From Anisodus tanguticus (taxonomy: Eukaryota; Streptophyta; Magnoliopsida; Solanales; Solanaceae), in the NCBI GenBank assembly GCA_034509755.1, contig CM067550.1, positions 4,333,001-4,397,000 of the forward strand: 64,000 nucleotides of DNA, written 5' to 3'. The notes under the pieces were generated by a model. It did no database searches. It was not told the DNA's origin and was given only the letters and a program-made list of their open reading frames with translations. The position numbers and the translations under genes were made by a program. Below, piece by piece: positions 34,001 to 46,802 of the stretch. Positions within the stretch are counted from its first letter, which is position 1. Every line of letters starts with the position of its first letter.

Positions 34001-37000
34001 TTGTTTTCTGATTTTTGATGTGTTGATGGAAGCTCAGAGTCCATGTTTATGTCAGTTCTACCCTCTGGTCCAACGTCATCCAATGACATTGACCTAAAAG
34101 GTACTACAAAAGACTCATCAGCCATATCATGTGAGGAAGCTTTGTCTAGCTTATTAGTATGCTCAAATGCATTTACAGCAAGAGGATCTAATGAATTTCT
34201 CAGCCCTGATTTATTTTCTCGACCATTTAACATAAATTCATCATTTGAAGTTCTAGGCATGACTTTTCTCCCATTTATTTCAGTAAAGTGCATGTCCATT
34301 TGGTCACCAAGTCCTTGAGCATTGTCGTATCCTCTGCTAGAAAGTAGAACTTCACCATTGGCAATGGTACTTTTTGGTCTCCTCCTTGCATCTTTCTCCA
34401 TTGTGAACATACCATCTTTATCAGCATGATTTTCTTCTTCATTACCTTTCAATAAACAATTTTGAAATGCCAGCCAGTGCCCACCATCAGGTTCCTTCTC
34501 ACAAACAGTGCCATCATTATATAAAATTGATTCATCCTGAAACTTTGTGCGGCTTCGTCTTGTTTTTGATGACCGTGAACTTCCCTTGTTCACCGGATTG
34601 TGACTGTTGCCTTCTAGATCTTCACTATCAGCATCATTTTCCAAACCAGAAGCTGCTTCTAATTCGCTATCACTAGAGTTCTTTGCTTTAGAAGTGATAT
34701 AATTAATGTTACGTATAACAACCTTTCCTGATTTATTTTTCCTAGACCGACCAGCCTTCTTTCTTTGACTACGAGACCCTTCACTGTCCATTTCTACGTC
34801 CTCCTCTGAATCACTGTTGCTCTCTCTCCTATCCAAAGACTGTCTTTTCTGTCTACTCCTCGGAGTGACACTAGTTCGAGAGTCTTCCATTCCTGGATAA
34901 GGAGGTTGATAGAGATGCCCATTTCCTGGATAAGCTGGATAGTAAGGTACTCCTTGCATGGGATATCCTTGAAAAGCAGGTAAGGCAGAGGGAGGAGAAT
35001 GCATTGCCCAAGGTGGAAACATTGGATGCATATATTGATATTGTTGTTGACCATTTGGACTTTGTTGATCCAATGGAGGCCTTTCCCCTATATTGCAAAA
35101 GAATATATCAAAACTTACCAACTCTCTCAAAAGGCACATGCTGTACAAAAATATAACATGCCTAAATAATATCCTACTCAATCCTCATAAACAATAAGAT
35201 TATATACTCACTACTGAAAGGATCCCCAACCGAATGAACATTTTGTATGTCAAAAAAAAGAAACAAAAACTAGAACCTTGATGACTTAAAGAATTTACGT
35301 TATTATTTGTAATAAGTCATCCAATTATTTTGGGAAGAAAAACCCTCTAAGAATCTCCAAGAAAATATCTAGAATTCCTCAGAGAACAAATTCTGGCACA
35401 AGGTTATCTGGACAATCCCTTGCCATACAGTTTAAAGTTGAATGTAATATCAAATTAGGCTAGGTAAGTAAAACCTTCCAGAGACAATAATATGGCCTCA
35501 CCCAGATGCCAATATGATGGGCAAGTTATGATAAGAGTACCCTTCAACGCGATTTGCTTCGTTACCTGAATTACCATTCTCAGAGGCCATCTCGCTGTTG
35601 GAATCAAACTGCTTATTAGCAATATTAGAGAGCAGAATTCCAGATGCATTCATTGCAGCAATGTCTAATTGGTTTGCCATTGCTTCTGCAGCTTCAATTT
35701 CAACCCATTGTCCATTTTCATGCTTTTTCATCCACAGCTCCATAAATCTTACACATGCATCTCTGCCACATGAAAACATATCATGGATCATAAAATCGTT
35801 TTGCAATGTTTATTTTAACCTTTTATTTGTGATTCTTCTAATAGTTTGGAAGGGAAGTAGAAGTTGGTGCTTGTAGCTTACCTTAAGCGTGAGGCACCAA
35901 AAGATTCGGAAAATGATACCATTTGTGCCATACAATCGATATCAAAACCAGCAGCTACAGCACGAGCAAATGCCATTCCTTGTTCTTTTTGAAGTACAGA
36001 CTTGCGAGTCTCCAGGACCTTCAAAAGCTGTACTCTGGATAAGAAAAATCAATCAGAACGCATTGGAGCTGTTACTAAACTTGAATAATTTGGCTCTTCA
36101 TATATGTTTAAGCTCAGAGGAACTCCATATAAGTTTCCAGAGATTCCTTAAGCCTTCGAAACCAATAACAAACTGAAGGAAACTCCAAAAGTATGAGCAT
36201 AGGCTGGTGACATACAACTTATGTAAATACTAAAAAAAAAGGGCAGCCCGGTGCACTAAGCTCCCACTATGCGCGGGATCCGGGGAAGGGCCGGACCACA
36301 AGTGTCTATTGTACGCAGTCTTACCTTGCATTCCTGCAAGAGGCTATTTCCACGGCTTGAACCCGTGACCTCCAGGTCACATGGCAGCAACTTACCAGTT
36401 ACTCCAAGGCTCCCCTTCAGCTTATGTAAATACTAAAAAGTGGAAATAAAAGACGAGGGAGTCCTCCCTTTATCTTCACTGCCCCAGATTACAGGCCAAT
36501 GAACTTGTCTTCCAAATACAATATGGCTATGATGATTGAACTCACCAACATAATATGCAATAACGAGGAGGTCGACACACATACAGATTAAAGGGCTGCA
36601 TACAAGGATTTGATTTGAAGTGGAGAATCATGAACAAAGTACAATTGATCAGAAATAATACTGAATTTTGACTAGCCACGATCCGAAATAAAGTGGAGCA
36701 AAATAGTTTTGATTTTCACTAGCCGACAGAACACAACAGAAACTGGCTGGTACCAGTAAATCAGTGAAATCCTTATACTATTCACATTGTTTTTAATCGG
36801 CTGGTACCAGTTTAATGTCCAGAACCAGATACAAGAATGTCGCCGTACAACTAAGAGAAATAACTAACATGCTAGGTTAGAAATTCTGCTTTCAACTTTA
36901 TAAAAAAAAATCCTCGTTCTTTTCAGTTTAACCATAGGGATTTGTCTTTCTTTCTTTTACTGCTGGAAGTAAGGTGTTTGATTAAATAGCATCAAGAAGA

Positions 37001-40000
37001 TGCAAAGTTACAAAATAGCAAAAATAGCAGTTGACCATAAGGGTTTCACTGAATTACTTCCTAACATTACAACAAATACAAAGCACACAGGTTAAATTCT
37101 CAGTACTGAACTCACTATACTTTTAACATTACGGGTTCAGAGTAAATATTTGTTGAAATTTTATAGTTTTTCACACATACATATATATGTTCCGTGTCAA
37201 AAATACTGAGTTTGGTTAAACCCATAGCACTAGGCTACGTCCTCCACTGCCAAAGGAACAAAGATGCAAAAAGAATCTGATCAAATACTTCTACTTGATA
37301 AATCATCATCAACAAATCTTAATCCACACGATAATGAAGTGAGACCACAGCCCCATGTGTAATTTCAACGAACAGAAAAATCTGCTGAAATGATTTGCCT
37401 CTCACATACCTTGAATTTTCTCCCTGCGAATCTGTTTGAGGTTGATGTTCCCCCGGCTGCCCGAAAAATAAACCAGATAAGGAAAAATGAATAATGAGTG
37501 CAACATTTGAAAGAATACAACATGCCCAGTCACCTTGTAAAGGACAATAGCTTTCTCCTCATTGACATCTGCTTTAGATTTAGTACCTGCCAATAGTTCA
37601 GTGTTTTTCAGTACCCTGGGTCATAAAACTAGCAATTTCACATAACAGTGGAGGATAAAGCCCACTGCTACTTAGCTGATAGAAGAGGGAAGAAGAATAA
37701 AACTTATTGACAAAAATATCGACATCAAAAGCAGTATTTCCTTGCAAATGGAGGAACCAATCAATGAGCAATGGAAGAAAAAAGAAGTTAAAAAGTGTAA
37801 AGAGTTAAATTAGCCAAGAAACCAAGACCATGAAGTTTAGAACAGAGTATCACTTGACTTGTGTGATGATGAGAAAGAAAAAGAAAAAGAAAAAGAAAAA
37901 GAAAAAGAAAAAGAAAAAGAAAAAAGAATTGGCCTTGTTCTGTTAATAATGATACAAGTTTTTCACTCAGAAGTACCTGCAAAGTTTCCTGCTGGTTTTG
38001 CTTCTTTGTATTCAACCTGTTAAAGAAACAAAAATTGTTGGACCGATGTCTTGACAATCAATGACACATGAAATCTCTGAATATCAGTAAATACTCACTG
38101 GTCCTTGCCCACTATCATTGTTTCCCTGAAGGGCAATTGCTTCCTCAATCTGCAAGATCTCAGACTCTATGGTGTATACCCTTTCCAGAATCTCCGGGGT
38201 GCTCACAAAGCGGACAAACCTATTAACAGAAAGAAAGATTGGACCAATTGATATTCATCCCAAAAAAACACAGGACTGATTTTTTCGTACACCATTATCA
38301 CGCTCGTATTCTTTCTTTTTTTTTAATCTTTCTCAGTGTCTATAGGACGTGCCAAAACAGCTTAACTTTACAGGGTGCGAAGTTATCATGACTGAACTCC
38401 TGGACTCTCCGGATTAAACATTTATATGATAAATGCTTACAAGAGTTATTTTGGTTTAGCTTGCTGGTTACACGTAAAAAAAAGGCACAAATTTCCTATA
38501 TTGGTTTGCAAAAATATGAACCGTCCCTAAAGAAGGTTCCAACCATTTCAGTGAGAAATGTAAATGAAAAAGTTTATCCCTTTGCACATATGACATGGAC
38601 TATCAAGAGAAACATTCCCAGTTAATATGCTAGGAACGTGTAAGATTACATGAAATTGACAATTGGAAGTCTTACAAGGTCAACACAAAATTGAACAAAC
38701 CTTTCCACTGTGCCCTTTGTAAACCATGAAGCATCAACATTAGCGTCTGGTTCCAGCAAAATTGAGTAACCACCCTTTGCAATTTCATCTTGAGCAGTTC
38801 TCAAGTGAGCAAGAAAAGGAGTAAGCAATCCAGAAGCTATTTTCTCTTTCTTATCATTGGCTATAATGAATAAATCACACCTGAAAAAAGCATTTGATTA
38901 GTACAGAGGAAGTCACTACACTCAGCAGCATATTTACAATTCAAAGGCACAATAACCAATTGACTATATGCCACTCGAAATACTCGAAGTTCTACCATTC
39001 GACCATAATTCCAGACTGCTTTGTTAAGCTTTATTTAGCATTTTCATATGGCTTTGTTACTGCTGTTATTTCTTTTTCCTGACTGTTGTGGTTTGCTTTT
39101 CTTTGAGCCGAGGGTCTATCGGAAACAACCTCTCTACCTCTATAATAGGGGTAAGGTCTGCATACACTCTACCCTCCCCAGACCCCACCTTGTGGGATTA
39201 CACTAGGTATGTTGTTGTTGTTGATCCTATAAGAAAGAGAGAAGTAGAGAAATAGATTGCCACTGCCCACGGCAGATATTATTGATTTTTCAGTTTGCAT
39301 ACAACCCAAGAACGATCATACAACAGTAACTAACTAGGGTGCAGTATTCGCATCTATACAGATTTTAGACTCTTTTAACAATCAGACAGAAATGTCATTT
39401 CCCTTCAATCAGTAATAAGAGACATGCAGAAAAGTTCTAACCACCTTTTGGGAAATGATAAAATACTGTAATCTAGGCTGCAGAACAAGAATGTTGAATA
39501 TCCAACTGGATTCTCAACCTATATGTTCAACGAGGTTCGAATTGGATTTACGCAATAATTCTAAACATGACAACATACAAAAAAAAAACAGAAAACCATA
39601 TGTCAAGTAACAATCAACTAAACTTCAATCTCAGACTAGTATCCTCTATATCCATCCTGTTTTATTCAGGCCCATTTTGCTCCAACACTAGCAAATAATT
39701 TACGACAAAATTAGTGTACTCTAAAACTAAACATTCTCAAAATCACATTTTCCTGACATGACATACAAGTCTCTAACCAGAAACATGAGCATATATTCAA
39801 CAAGCTGAACATACACATCATAAATCATGTAAACCCAAAGAGATCAATTAACATCCATATACACACATCAATAAACCATTCTAAAACACCATTACATGAA
39901 ACATCAACCAAATAAAGACAACATTTTCAATATACAGCTATAACAATGTAAATATATACCTAGTTCTAGTAGGAGTGAGCTGAAAAACAACTGAGTCAAG

Positions 40001-40018
40001 TAGAGTACTTGACTTCAT
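31051..40018 (-). CDS. CIP7-like: COP1-interacting protein 7-like protein (13 exons)
   Basis: Coding exons in order: 40018-39960, 38880-38701, 38219-38099, 38016-37977, 37586-37534, 37456-37410, 36034-35882, 35762-35566, 35087-33640, 33486-32548, 32041-31660, 31259-31194, 31103-31051. All junctions are GT-AG and in phase, giving 3738 bases, 1245 residues. The N-terminus (1-120; LTPTRTRCDL, GGYSILLEP, WFTKGTVERFVRFVSTPE) is the CIP7-family signature, closest in memory to Arabidopsis At1g17360/At1g72410. Residues ~175-285 continue the conserved module (QKEQGMAFARAVAAGFD). About 300-345 is Pro/Tyr-rich (YYPAYPGNG). Next come Lys/Arg/Ser-rich nuclear-type stretches and a basic coiled region spanning the 766/767 junction (AERIRSFKADIQKMKKEK). 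The C-terminus LSLLSPFRSKTSEKR is also conserved. CIP7 is a nuclear protein linked to COP1 and light-regulated genes; this paralogue's role is inferred. Confidence 0.9.
31363..31634 (-). mobile_element. tRNA-derived SINE in the CIP7-like gene, 15-bp target duplication
   Basis: The SINE is 31378-31619, on the gene's strand: a head with GTGGCTCAGTTGGTTGAGC (A box) and GGTTCGAAACC (B box), a GC-rich body and a short A tail. AGTTACGGCTATCAA is repeated exactly at 31363-31377 and 31620-31634. It lies in the intron between exons 11 and 12, about 40 bases from the donor of exon 11. Confidence 0.9.
32425..32480 (+). mobile_element. SINE/LINE 3'-end relic
   Basis: GCCGGCCCCAACTAGTTTGG followed by GAACTGAGGCGTTG, a 3' block common to several dicot retroposons, sits in the intron between exons 10 and 11, antisense to the gene. 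A long T run at about 32098-32112 in the same intron may be the tail of another relic. Confidence 0.5.
36218..36439 (-). mobile_element. Full-length SINE in a CIP7-like intron, 19-bp target duplication
   Basis: The SINE is 36237-36420, with head TGGAGTAACTGGTAAGTTGC, B box GGGTTCAAGCC and terminus GCACCGGGCTGCCC plus an A tail. CTTATGTAAATACTAAAAA is repeated exactly at 36218-36236 and 36421-36439. It is the best-preserved copy of this family here and lies in the intron between exons 6 and 7, in gene sense. Confidence 0.9.
37871..37926. repeat. (GAAAAA)n microsatellite
   Basis: About nine near-perfect AAAAAG hexamers in the intron between exons 4 and 5 of the CIP7-like gene. On the gene strand it is a pyrimidine run. 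Likely length-polymorphic. Confidence 0.9.
39060..39222 (+). mobile_element. TS-SINE/RTE 3' end in intron 1 of the CIP7-like gene
   Basis: TTGAGCCGAGGGTCTATCGG, then GGGGTAAGGTCTGCATACAC, then CCAGACCCCACCTTGTGGG, ending TATGTTGTTGTTGTTG. The T-rich run before GAGCCGAGG resembles the 3' UTR of the RTE LINE at 46810-47518. It is antisense to the host gene. Confidence 0.8.
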
Positions 40019-40671
40019 TCTTGCACCCCTAATTGCTTTGCTTCACCACCAACACGTAGATCTTAAAATGAACTCCCAAATCTTGAAACAAAGTAACCCC
40101 ACCTGACTAATCAGTAAAACCTCACTGTTTTAATCATCAAGAAACCTCTTTTACACAATAAAAACACAAAAAATCACTTTTTTAGATAAAGATAACAAAA
40201 GGGTATGTTACAATTACAAACCAAAAAGATTAAAGCAAAAGTTGAAGATTTTGATACATACATTAACTCAAATCAAAATGTCATTCAACAAATCAAGATT
40301 CCAGCTTTACATACAGAAAAACTCACTGACCCATTACACAATAGAGCTCAAAAAACACACACACACGTCTATGAAGGATCCAAAGAAAGAAAAATCTACT
40401 CCATATAAGAACAAGATTTGCCCGTTTGATATCAAGGGTATTTTGGGTATTCTTGAAAAAAGTGGAGCATGACGAGAGGACAAAATGGAGAAGGTGTGAT
40501 CAGGGAATTTTTTTGGTAAAGTGCAAAAAGTACCCTTGAAGTGAGAGTGTTTGTCCAGTGTGAAAATGTGAGACCACAGTGAATGGTGCTAATTTGCGCC
40601 TAGGAAAGTGAAAGCCTCTTTTTTGGTGGTGACAGTCAAAGGAGCAGTTGTATACATCAATTATGCACTAA

Positions 40672-40852
40672 ATTTTTTTATTTTTTTTTATAATCAGATT
40701 ATCGGCTTACGTTAAACTATTTCTGAAGATAGTAATCCCGTTCCAGAAGAAAGTAAATTGCTCCCACCAGGGTTCGAATACACACTACAGGCCTCCAGCT
40801 GAATTTTAAATTTTCCTCCTTTGTCATTCAGCTATGCCCGAGGGACATAATT
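40672..40852 (-). mobile_element. tRNA-derived SINE
   Basis: On the minus strand GGGCATAGCTGAATGAC (A-box-like) and GTGTATTCGAACCCTGG (B-box-like) lead into a body ending in an A-rich tail (AAAAAAAAATAAAAAAATT). No clear target duplication. A third SINE family in the window. Confidence 0.6.
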
Positions 40853-40984
40853 TTTGTTTTCTTTATACTATTGCACATGGAATGTGCGCCTAAGAGGAGC
40901 CCCGCTTGAACCCCTAAGCTGAATCTATATGGGGCCTTGTGTTAGGCCTAGCTTGTGTAGGCTATCTTTCACCATATTACTGTA

Positions 40985-41155
40985 AATATTTGTTGTATTT
41001 TCATTCGGTGTCTGTATTCATATTGAGGTTCGGTTATTCACATTCACTTCGGAAAGTTCCGGTCTCCCTAACAAAGGCGATTTCGTATTCAGCAGAGCTC
41101 GAACTCGAGATCTCTGGTTAAAGATGAAGGAATTACTCCGCTGCAATCATTGTTG
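40985..41155 (-). mobile_element. tRNA-derived SINE
   Basis: The minus-strand head has GCAGCGGAGTAATTCCTTC and, downstream, GAGATCTCGAGTTCGAGCTC (B-box region), then GAAATCGCCTTTGTTAGGG. The same order of blocks appears on the plus strand at 49238-49345, so both belong to one family. Confidence 0.6.
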
Positions 41156-42034
41156 GTAGATCTTAAATATTTTGATTTATTTATTGCCTCAGCTTTAAAT
41201 ATTACTCTGTATTGCTCTTATTTTTATGGAGTGTGACATTTGGCTTTGCATGGTATTATGTATCAATTTGCATTGCTTCTTTTTCTCTAATCCATTTTGG
41301 GGGGGAGAGGTTGATTGTTTTACACTTTGCCACATCAAACTTTAGTGAATAAACATTCCTTCTGCAACTTTGTATAGGACAAAGGCAATCGAGATTAAGG
41401 CACTAAGTAAGGGATAACAATTCTATAACTTTTTTTATATGTGAGGCTAACAACGATCACTAAAAAGCTAATAAAATCTATTATTACTGATGAGCCTCGT
41501 AACTTATTTGTGAGAACTAAACTAACTTATATTTCAGTCAAACAGACGTTATTGTTTCTTATACTCTATCATAATGTTAGGATTGGGAATTATCTTTTGA
41601 AATTGTACAAGTTATTTGATTGATTTGGGATTAGTTATTATCATGTGAATGGACACAGATTGTGTTTCATAGCTAGTTGTTGGTTCAAATATGAGTTTGT
41701 GATTGTATGATTAGTATAACATGATGTGATTAATAAGTAATAGATCCAGATAGCTGGAGTCCTGATGATACAAAAAGGACTTTATTAGATTCTATTGTAA
41801 GTTGAGTTTGCCTTTAATTACTTAGTGTTGCTCACGCCTCTAATTTTGGATCGTGACTGAAAAATAATCTAAAAAATATTTTCGTATAATAAAAAAAATC
41901 ACATAAATGCTCTCCCAGTCCATTTTATTTGTCATTCTTACTAAAAATATATGATCTAAAATATAGTTATCATTTTAGAAAATCAAAATATAAGTAACAA
42001 TTAATTTTCAAATCTGGCCTTACACAATAAATGT

Positions 42035-42269
42035 TGAACATAACAATGAGTTCAAAAATTGAACCCTAATTGGATCATATTGAAGAACATTGAAGAAGAA
42101 GATGGAGCAGAGAGTGTAGCCGTTAGAGAGAGAAAGGGATATTTTCTATTCAACCTAATGATGAATATACACATGTGTTTTGTATTTATACACACTTAAC
42201 CACTTTAACTAACTACTTGTGTGTAATGACTAGTCTACCCTTCTTTCTTAATTACATTATACCTCTACA
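42035..42269 (-). repeat. 3' LTR of the full-length copia element
   Basis: TGTAGAGGTATAATG to TTGTTATGTTCA on the minus strand; 235 bases. Confidence 0.95.
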
Positions 42270-42830
42270 CTCCTCCTCAAGCTAGGTGGTATTGAAATGT
42301 TTAATACACTTAGCTTGGACACAAGATACTCATGTTGCACCTTGTTCAAACTCTTTGTGAAGATGTCTACATGTGGCTCAATAGTATGCAAGTACTCAGT
42401 TCTTATCAGACCTTATCGAATCTTCTGTCTTATGAAATGGCAGTCAATCTCTATGTGTTTTTTGTCCTTTCATGGAACACATGATTGGCTGCTATCTGTA
42501 TAGCAGCTTTGCTATCATTATAAATGCAAACAGGTAGTTGAAGTTGTACACCCAAATTCTTGATCAAACCAGTTAGCCAAGTCAATTCTGAAACTGTGTT
42601 TGTCAAGCTCTTGTACTCATCTTCTGCTGAACTTCTAGAGATTGTTGATTATTTTTTTGATTTTCATGACACTAAATTGTCTCCTAGTTTTATCATGAAA
42701 CCAGTTACATATTTTCTACACAATGAGCATGCAGCTCAGTCTGCATCACAATATGCAGTGACTATATTTTCCTTTTTACTTGACAATAAAACTCATTTAC
42801 CAGGATGAGCATTTATATACCTGATAATCC

Positions 42831-44175
42831 TTAATGCATCTTCCATAGTTGTTGTAAGAATTGACTCAAGTGTTGCACACTATAAGCTATATCAGGTCTG
42901 GTAATTGTTAAGTATAGTAGTTTCCCAATTAACCTTTGATAGATCCCTTGGTCTTGTACTAGTTTATCTCCAGTGCATCTATCTTTATTGACATGCCCAT
43001 TGTTTTGTTGATCATTGATCATTTTTTATATGTTGATCATATTCCCTAGTAGTAAGCTTGATATTATTGTCCATGGGTGTAGTAGCAGGCCTAGCATCAC
43101 ACAAACCAATTTCTGAAATTAACTTTAATGCATGCTTTCTCTGATACATTAGTATCCATTTTTCTGATCTTGCAAATTCAATACCAAGGAAATATTTTAG
43201 CTCCCCTAGGTTCTTTATTTTAAATATTTTTTGTAATGCAGTCTTTGTCTCAGTTATCAACTCTAAACTATCTCCAGTGATTAGCATGTCATCCACATAT
43301 ACTAATATGACAATGAACTCTTTATTAGTCTTCTTTGTATAAAGTGAATGGTCATACCGACTCTTAGTGAACCTGAACTTGATTATAGCTTCTTGTAGTT
43401 TTGCATTCGATTGTCTTGGTGTTTGCTTCAATTCATACAATGATTTTGTGAGTCTGCATACTTGCTTAGTTCCCCCTAACTCTAAAATCCTTGTGGAAGT
43501 TCCATATAAATCTCATCACGTAAGTCACCTTGAAGAAAGACATTATACACATCCATTTGATGTACATGTCATCTCCTAGCAGTTGTTATAACTAAAACAG
43601 TCTTTATTGTTACCATTTTAACCACAAGATTAAAGGTTTCTTGGTTGTCTATACCCTCTTGTTGACAATAGCCTTTTTGTCAGCAACCTTGCTTTAAATC
43701 TTTCTATTTATCTACTTGCTTTGTATTTAATCTTGAAGATTCACTTGCATCCAATTGGTACTTTGTCATCTGGTAATGATACTATCTTCCAAGTATTGTT
43801 TTATTGCAAGGCATCTACCTCTACTTGCATAGCTTCAACCCATCTTGGATCATTTACTGCTTCTGCATATGTAGTAGATTCAGTAGTAGTAGACATTGTA
43901 GAACTTAAAGCTTTATATTTAGGATATAAATGATCATAAGTCATGAATTTAAACAGTGCATAAGGAATATCATCATGCACATTCAATGATACAAACTCTT
44001 TCATCCAACATGGTGGATGTTTTTCTCTAGTGGACATCCTCTTTTGTACTTCATGATTTGGCACTTGACCATGTGTATTGTTTTGAACAAGTATGTGTGG
44101 TGTAGTGTTTTGAACAAGCATGTGGTTTGCATCTTTTTGTGCACCTTGGACTCTTTGTTCTACAGGTTGAACCAC
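42831..44175 (-). pseudogene. copia reverse transcriptase/RNase H remnant
   Basis: 44175-43801 is the RT N-terminus (HPPCWMKEFV, DPRWVEAMQVEVDAL). 43440-43012 contains the palm with an intact VYVDDML catalytic motif, NLGELKYFLGIE and PMDNNIKL. 43022-42831 has RLIGKLLYLTITRPDIAY. Most of the RNase H is missing or decayed. Confidence 0.85.
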
Positions 44176-44473
44176 ATCACTTTGTGGCTACATTTGTTCA
44201 GCTGCTTCTGTAGTTACTTCACCATGTGTACTACTAGATATATCAGCATTACCAGTTACAAGTATCACATCATTAGTAATTTCATAATTACTCACAAGAA
44301 GTGAAAAAAGAGTAGTATCCTGAGTACTCTGAAAGAAAGGAAAAACGTCTTTCTTAAATATAACATCTCTATGAACAAAGAATTACTTAGTATTAAGATC
44401 ATACAAAATATACTCTTTTTATGTCTCAGAATAGCCCATATATATAACACTTCTTGCTCTAGACTGTAATTTG

Positions 44474-45443
44474 TCAGTTTGTTGAAGTAACTTTGTTCAG
44501 TTTTTCATAGGGAGAAACATTATTAATAACACTAGAAGGCAATCTATTAATCACATACACTGCAACATGCACACAGTGGCCCCAAAACTTTATAGGAATA
44601 TGACCTTGAAACCTTACAACTCTAGTGATCGCAAGTATGTGTCTATGTTTCCTCTCATCTATTCTATTCTGCTGAGGGGTGTAAGGACAAATTTTGTGAT
44701 AAATAATACCTAAACTTGTAAACAACTCACTGCATGATGAGTTTACAAACTCTTGTCCCATTATCAGTTCTAATCACTTTGACATGGATATCATATTGAT
44801 TATTAATGAGAGATAAGAAGTTCCTTATATGTAGAAACACATCAGATTTTAATCTAAAGAGAAATATCCAGGTAAATCTTGTAAAATCATCAACAACAAT
44901 CAGAAAATATTTATATTCATCAAATGTAGCAGTCTTATATGGTCCTCAAACATCTATATGTACAAGTTCAAATGACCTTGAACTAACAGTAGTACTTTTA
45001 GGAAACAATAATTTAATTTGCGTTGCACAAGGACATATAATGCAATTGTTTAACAAGGAAGTAAAATTTGACATTTTTGAAAAGAACAATTTCTATAAAG
45101 TAATAGCAGGGATATGCCTCAATCTGTTATACCATAGAGTAAGCTCAGTATCATTGATAGTAGTGTTGTCAGACATCAAGCCATAGCCAACAATTTGCTC
45201 TTTTGTGAGTCTACTTCTTGACCTTATGAGATAGTACAAACTATCATCTTCTTTGTCAATCTTCTTCACCTTCCAAGTGAAAAGATTCTGAAATACACAA
45301 AAGTCAGGATAAAATTTGACAGAACATTTTACTTGTCTGGTAAATTTTGACACAGACAACAGATTGAACTTGAAGTCTGGTATGTAAAACACATTATGAA
45401 TATTGTTTCTAGATGATATAGCACTAGTACCAGTTTGTTTCAC
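44474..45443 (-). pseudogene. copia protease end, pre-integrase and integrase remnant
   Basis: 45443-45093 reads VFYIPDFKFNLLSVSKF and LWYNRLRHIP (pre-integrase). 44761-44474 reads YTPQQNRIDERKHRHIL and FWGHCVHVAVYVINRLPS (integrase C-terminal half). The middle of the integrase is unreadable. Confidence 0.85.
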
Positions 45444-45540
45444 ATAAGTAATTTCATCATTTGGAAGAACTACTCTCTTTTCTACAACTGGTTATGTGAA
45501 AAAAAAATTATCTAACAAATTTATATTAGAGGTCATATAA

Positions 45541-46730
45541 TCAGTAGCCCTTGAGTCTGATCCATTCTTCTGAATCATTTGATACTAACGGAGCACTACT
45601 ATTACCTATCATATTAGCATCATGTTGTGTATTTGATGACTGCGCATAGGCTATTTGACTATTTTCCAACATTTGACACATCTCGGCATATTGAGATGGT
45701 GTGAAATTTGGTCCTTCGGTCTTTTGAAATCGTGCCAATTGTTGCTAAAACTTGGATATGCTTGATTCACAAATGGATAACCTTGACTATTATGTGTGTT
45801 TCATTGTTCAGTAACTACATTGTGTGTAGTGTGTGCTTCTCCTCTACCAAAATTTCCTTTGAACCTATTATCAGTCTGAAATTTGTTCTCATTCTGAACT
45901 TGATTATGCGTCTGATTGAGCTTGTTATCACCTTGAATTGCTTTAGGATGATCTGGTGGATATCTAACCAACATATAACAATCCACTTTGTAATGCCCCT
46001 TGAATTTATAGTGATCACAAAATGCATTAGGATTGTAATTGAGATTATAGTACTTCTTCTTGAACTTTTAGTTCTGATTCCCAGTCCTATAGTACATTGC
46101 AATTGCATCCATCTCACTTTAACTTTGATTCTTTTTAGCCATAAATCCAAGTAGACCTGAACTACTAGTTGTTATAGCTCTTTGATTTTCATCACTCACT
46201 ATCATTTAGTAGGCTTAATTCACACTTGATAATGGACTCAACAACAAGATATGACTCCTAGCCTATGAATAAGACTCATTCAGTCCCATAAGAAACTGAT
46301 ACAACTTTTGTCTTTGTACATACACGACAAATTCCTTTGTTCTTTCACAATTACATTCAGGTACAAGCATTATAGACTTAAATTCACTCCATAATTCTTT
46401 CAATCTTGAGTAATAAACTAACATTGACTAAGTTCCTTGTATTGTAGTTGCAATTTCCTGATGTATATTGTAAGATCTTGAATCATCTATTTTCTCATTT
46501 TTTTAAAATCTTCCCATACTAATTGTGCATTAGTTGCGTACATCAATCCTCCAACCAAATTACTAGACACAAAATTCATAAGTCATGACAATACAATTGC
46601 ATTAACACACTCACATTGATCCCACAAACTTTCTGAAAAACTTTCTTTCTTGTTCTTATCATTCACAAGTCTTAATTTGTTCCTTCCTAATAGTGTAATA
46701 ATCATTGATTTATTTCACACAGTATAGTTC
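45541..46730 (-). pseudogene. copia gag (and linker) remnant
   Basis: The gag region is recognisable as YVQRQKLYQFLMGLNESYS with internal stops, matching the truncated element at 20880-22113. A nucleocapsid-like region follows (RFKGNFGRGEAHT). The last part (45738-45541) has FTPSQYAEMCQMLEN, a common copia linker before protease. Frames shift repeatedly. Confidence 0.8.
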
Positions 46731-46802
46731 TCATTTCCTTTCAATTGAAAAGTAGTTATAGAAATTCCACTTACATCGGTGGATTGAAGATAGAGTGGAT
46801 GA

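Larger units (their letters stand above)
40019..42029. other. Upstream region of the CIP7-like gene and intergenic space
   Basis: 40019-40480 holds the probable 5' UTR and promoter of the CIP7-like gene, with a short (AC)n run near 40355. Beyond it are two SINEs (40672-40852, 40985-41155). 41160-42029 is AT-rich without recognisable features. Confidence 0.4.

Noticed and set aside
35200..35260. Possible mini-exon of the CIP7-like gene before donor GTGAGTAT at 35211
   Set aside because: No AG acceptor gives the right phase, and exon 8 ending at the GTAACG donor (35565) already joins exon 9 in frame.
45708..46154. 148-codon open frame on the plus strand
   Set aside because: Antisense to the gag remnant of the full-length copia element; hydrophobic composition from reverse-complemented AT-rich sequence.
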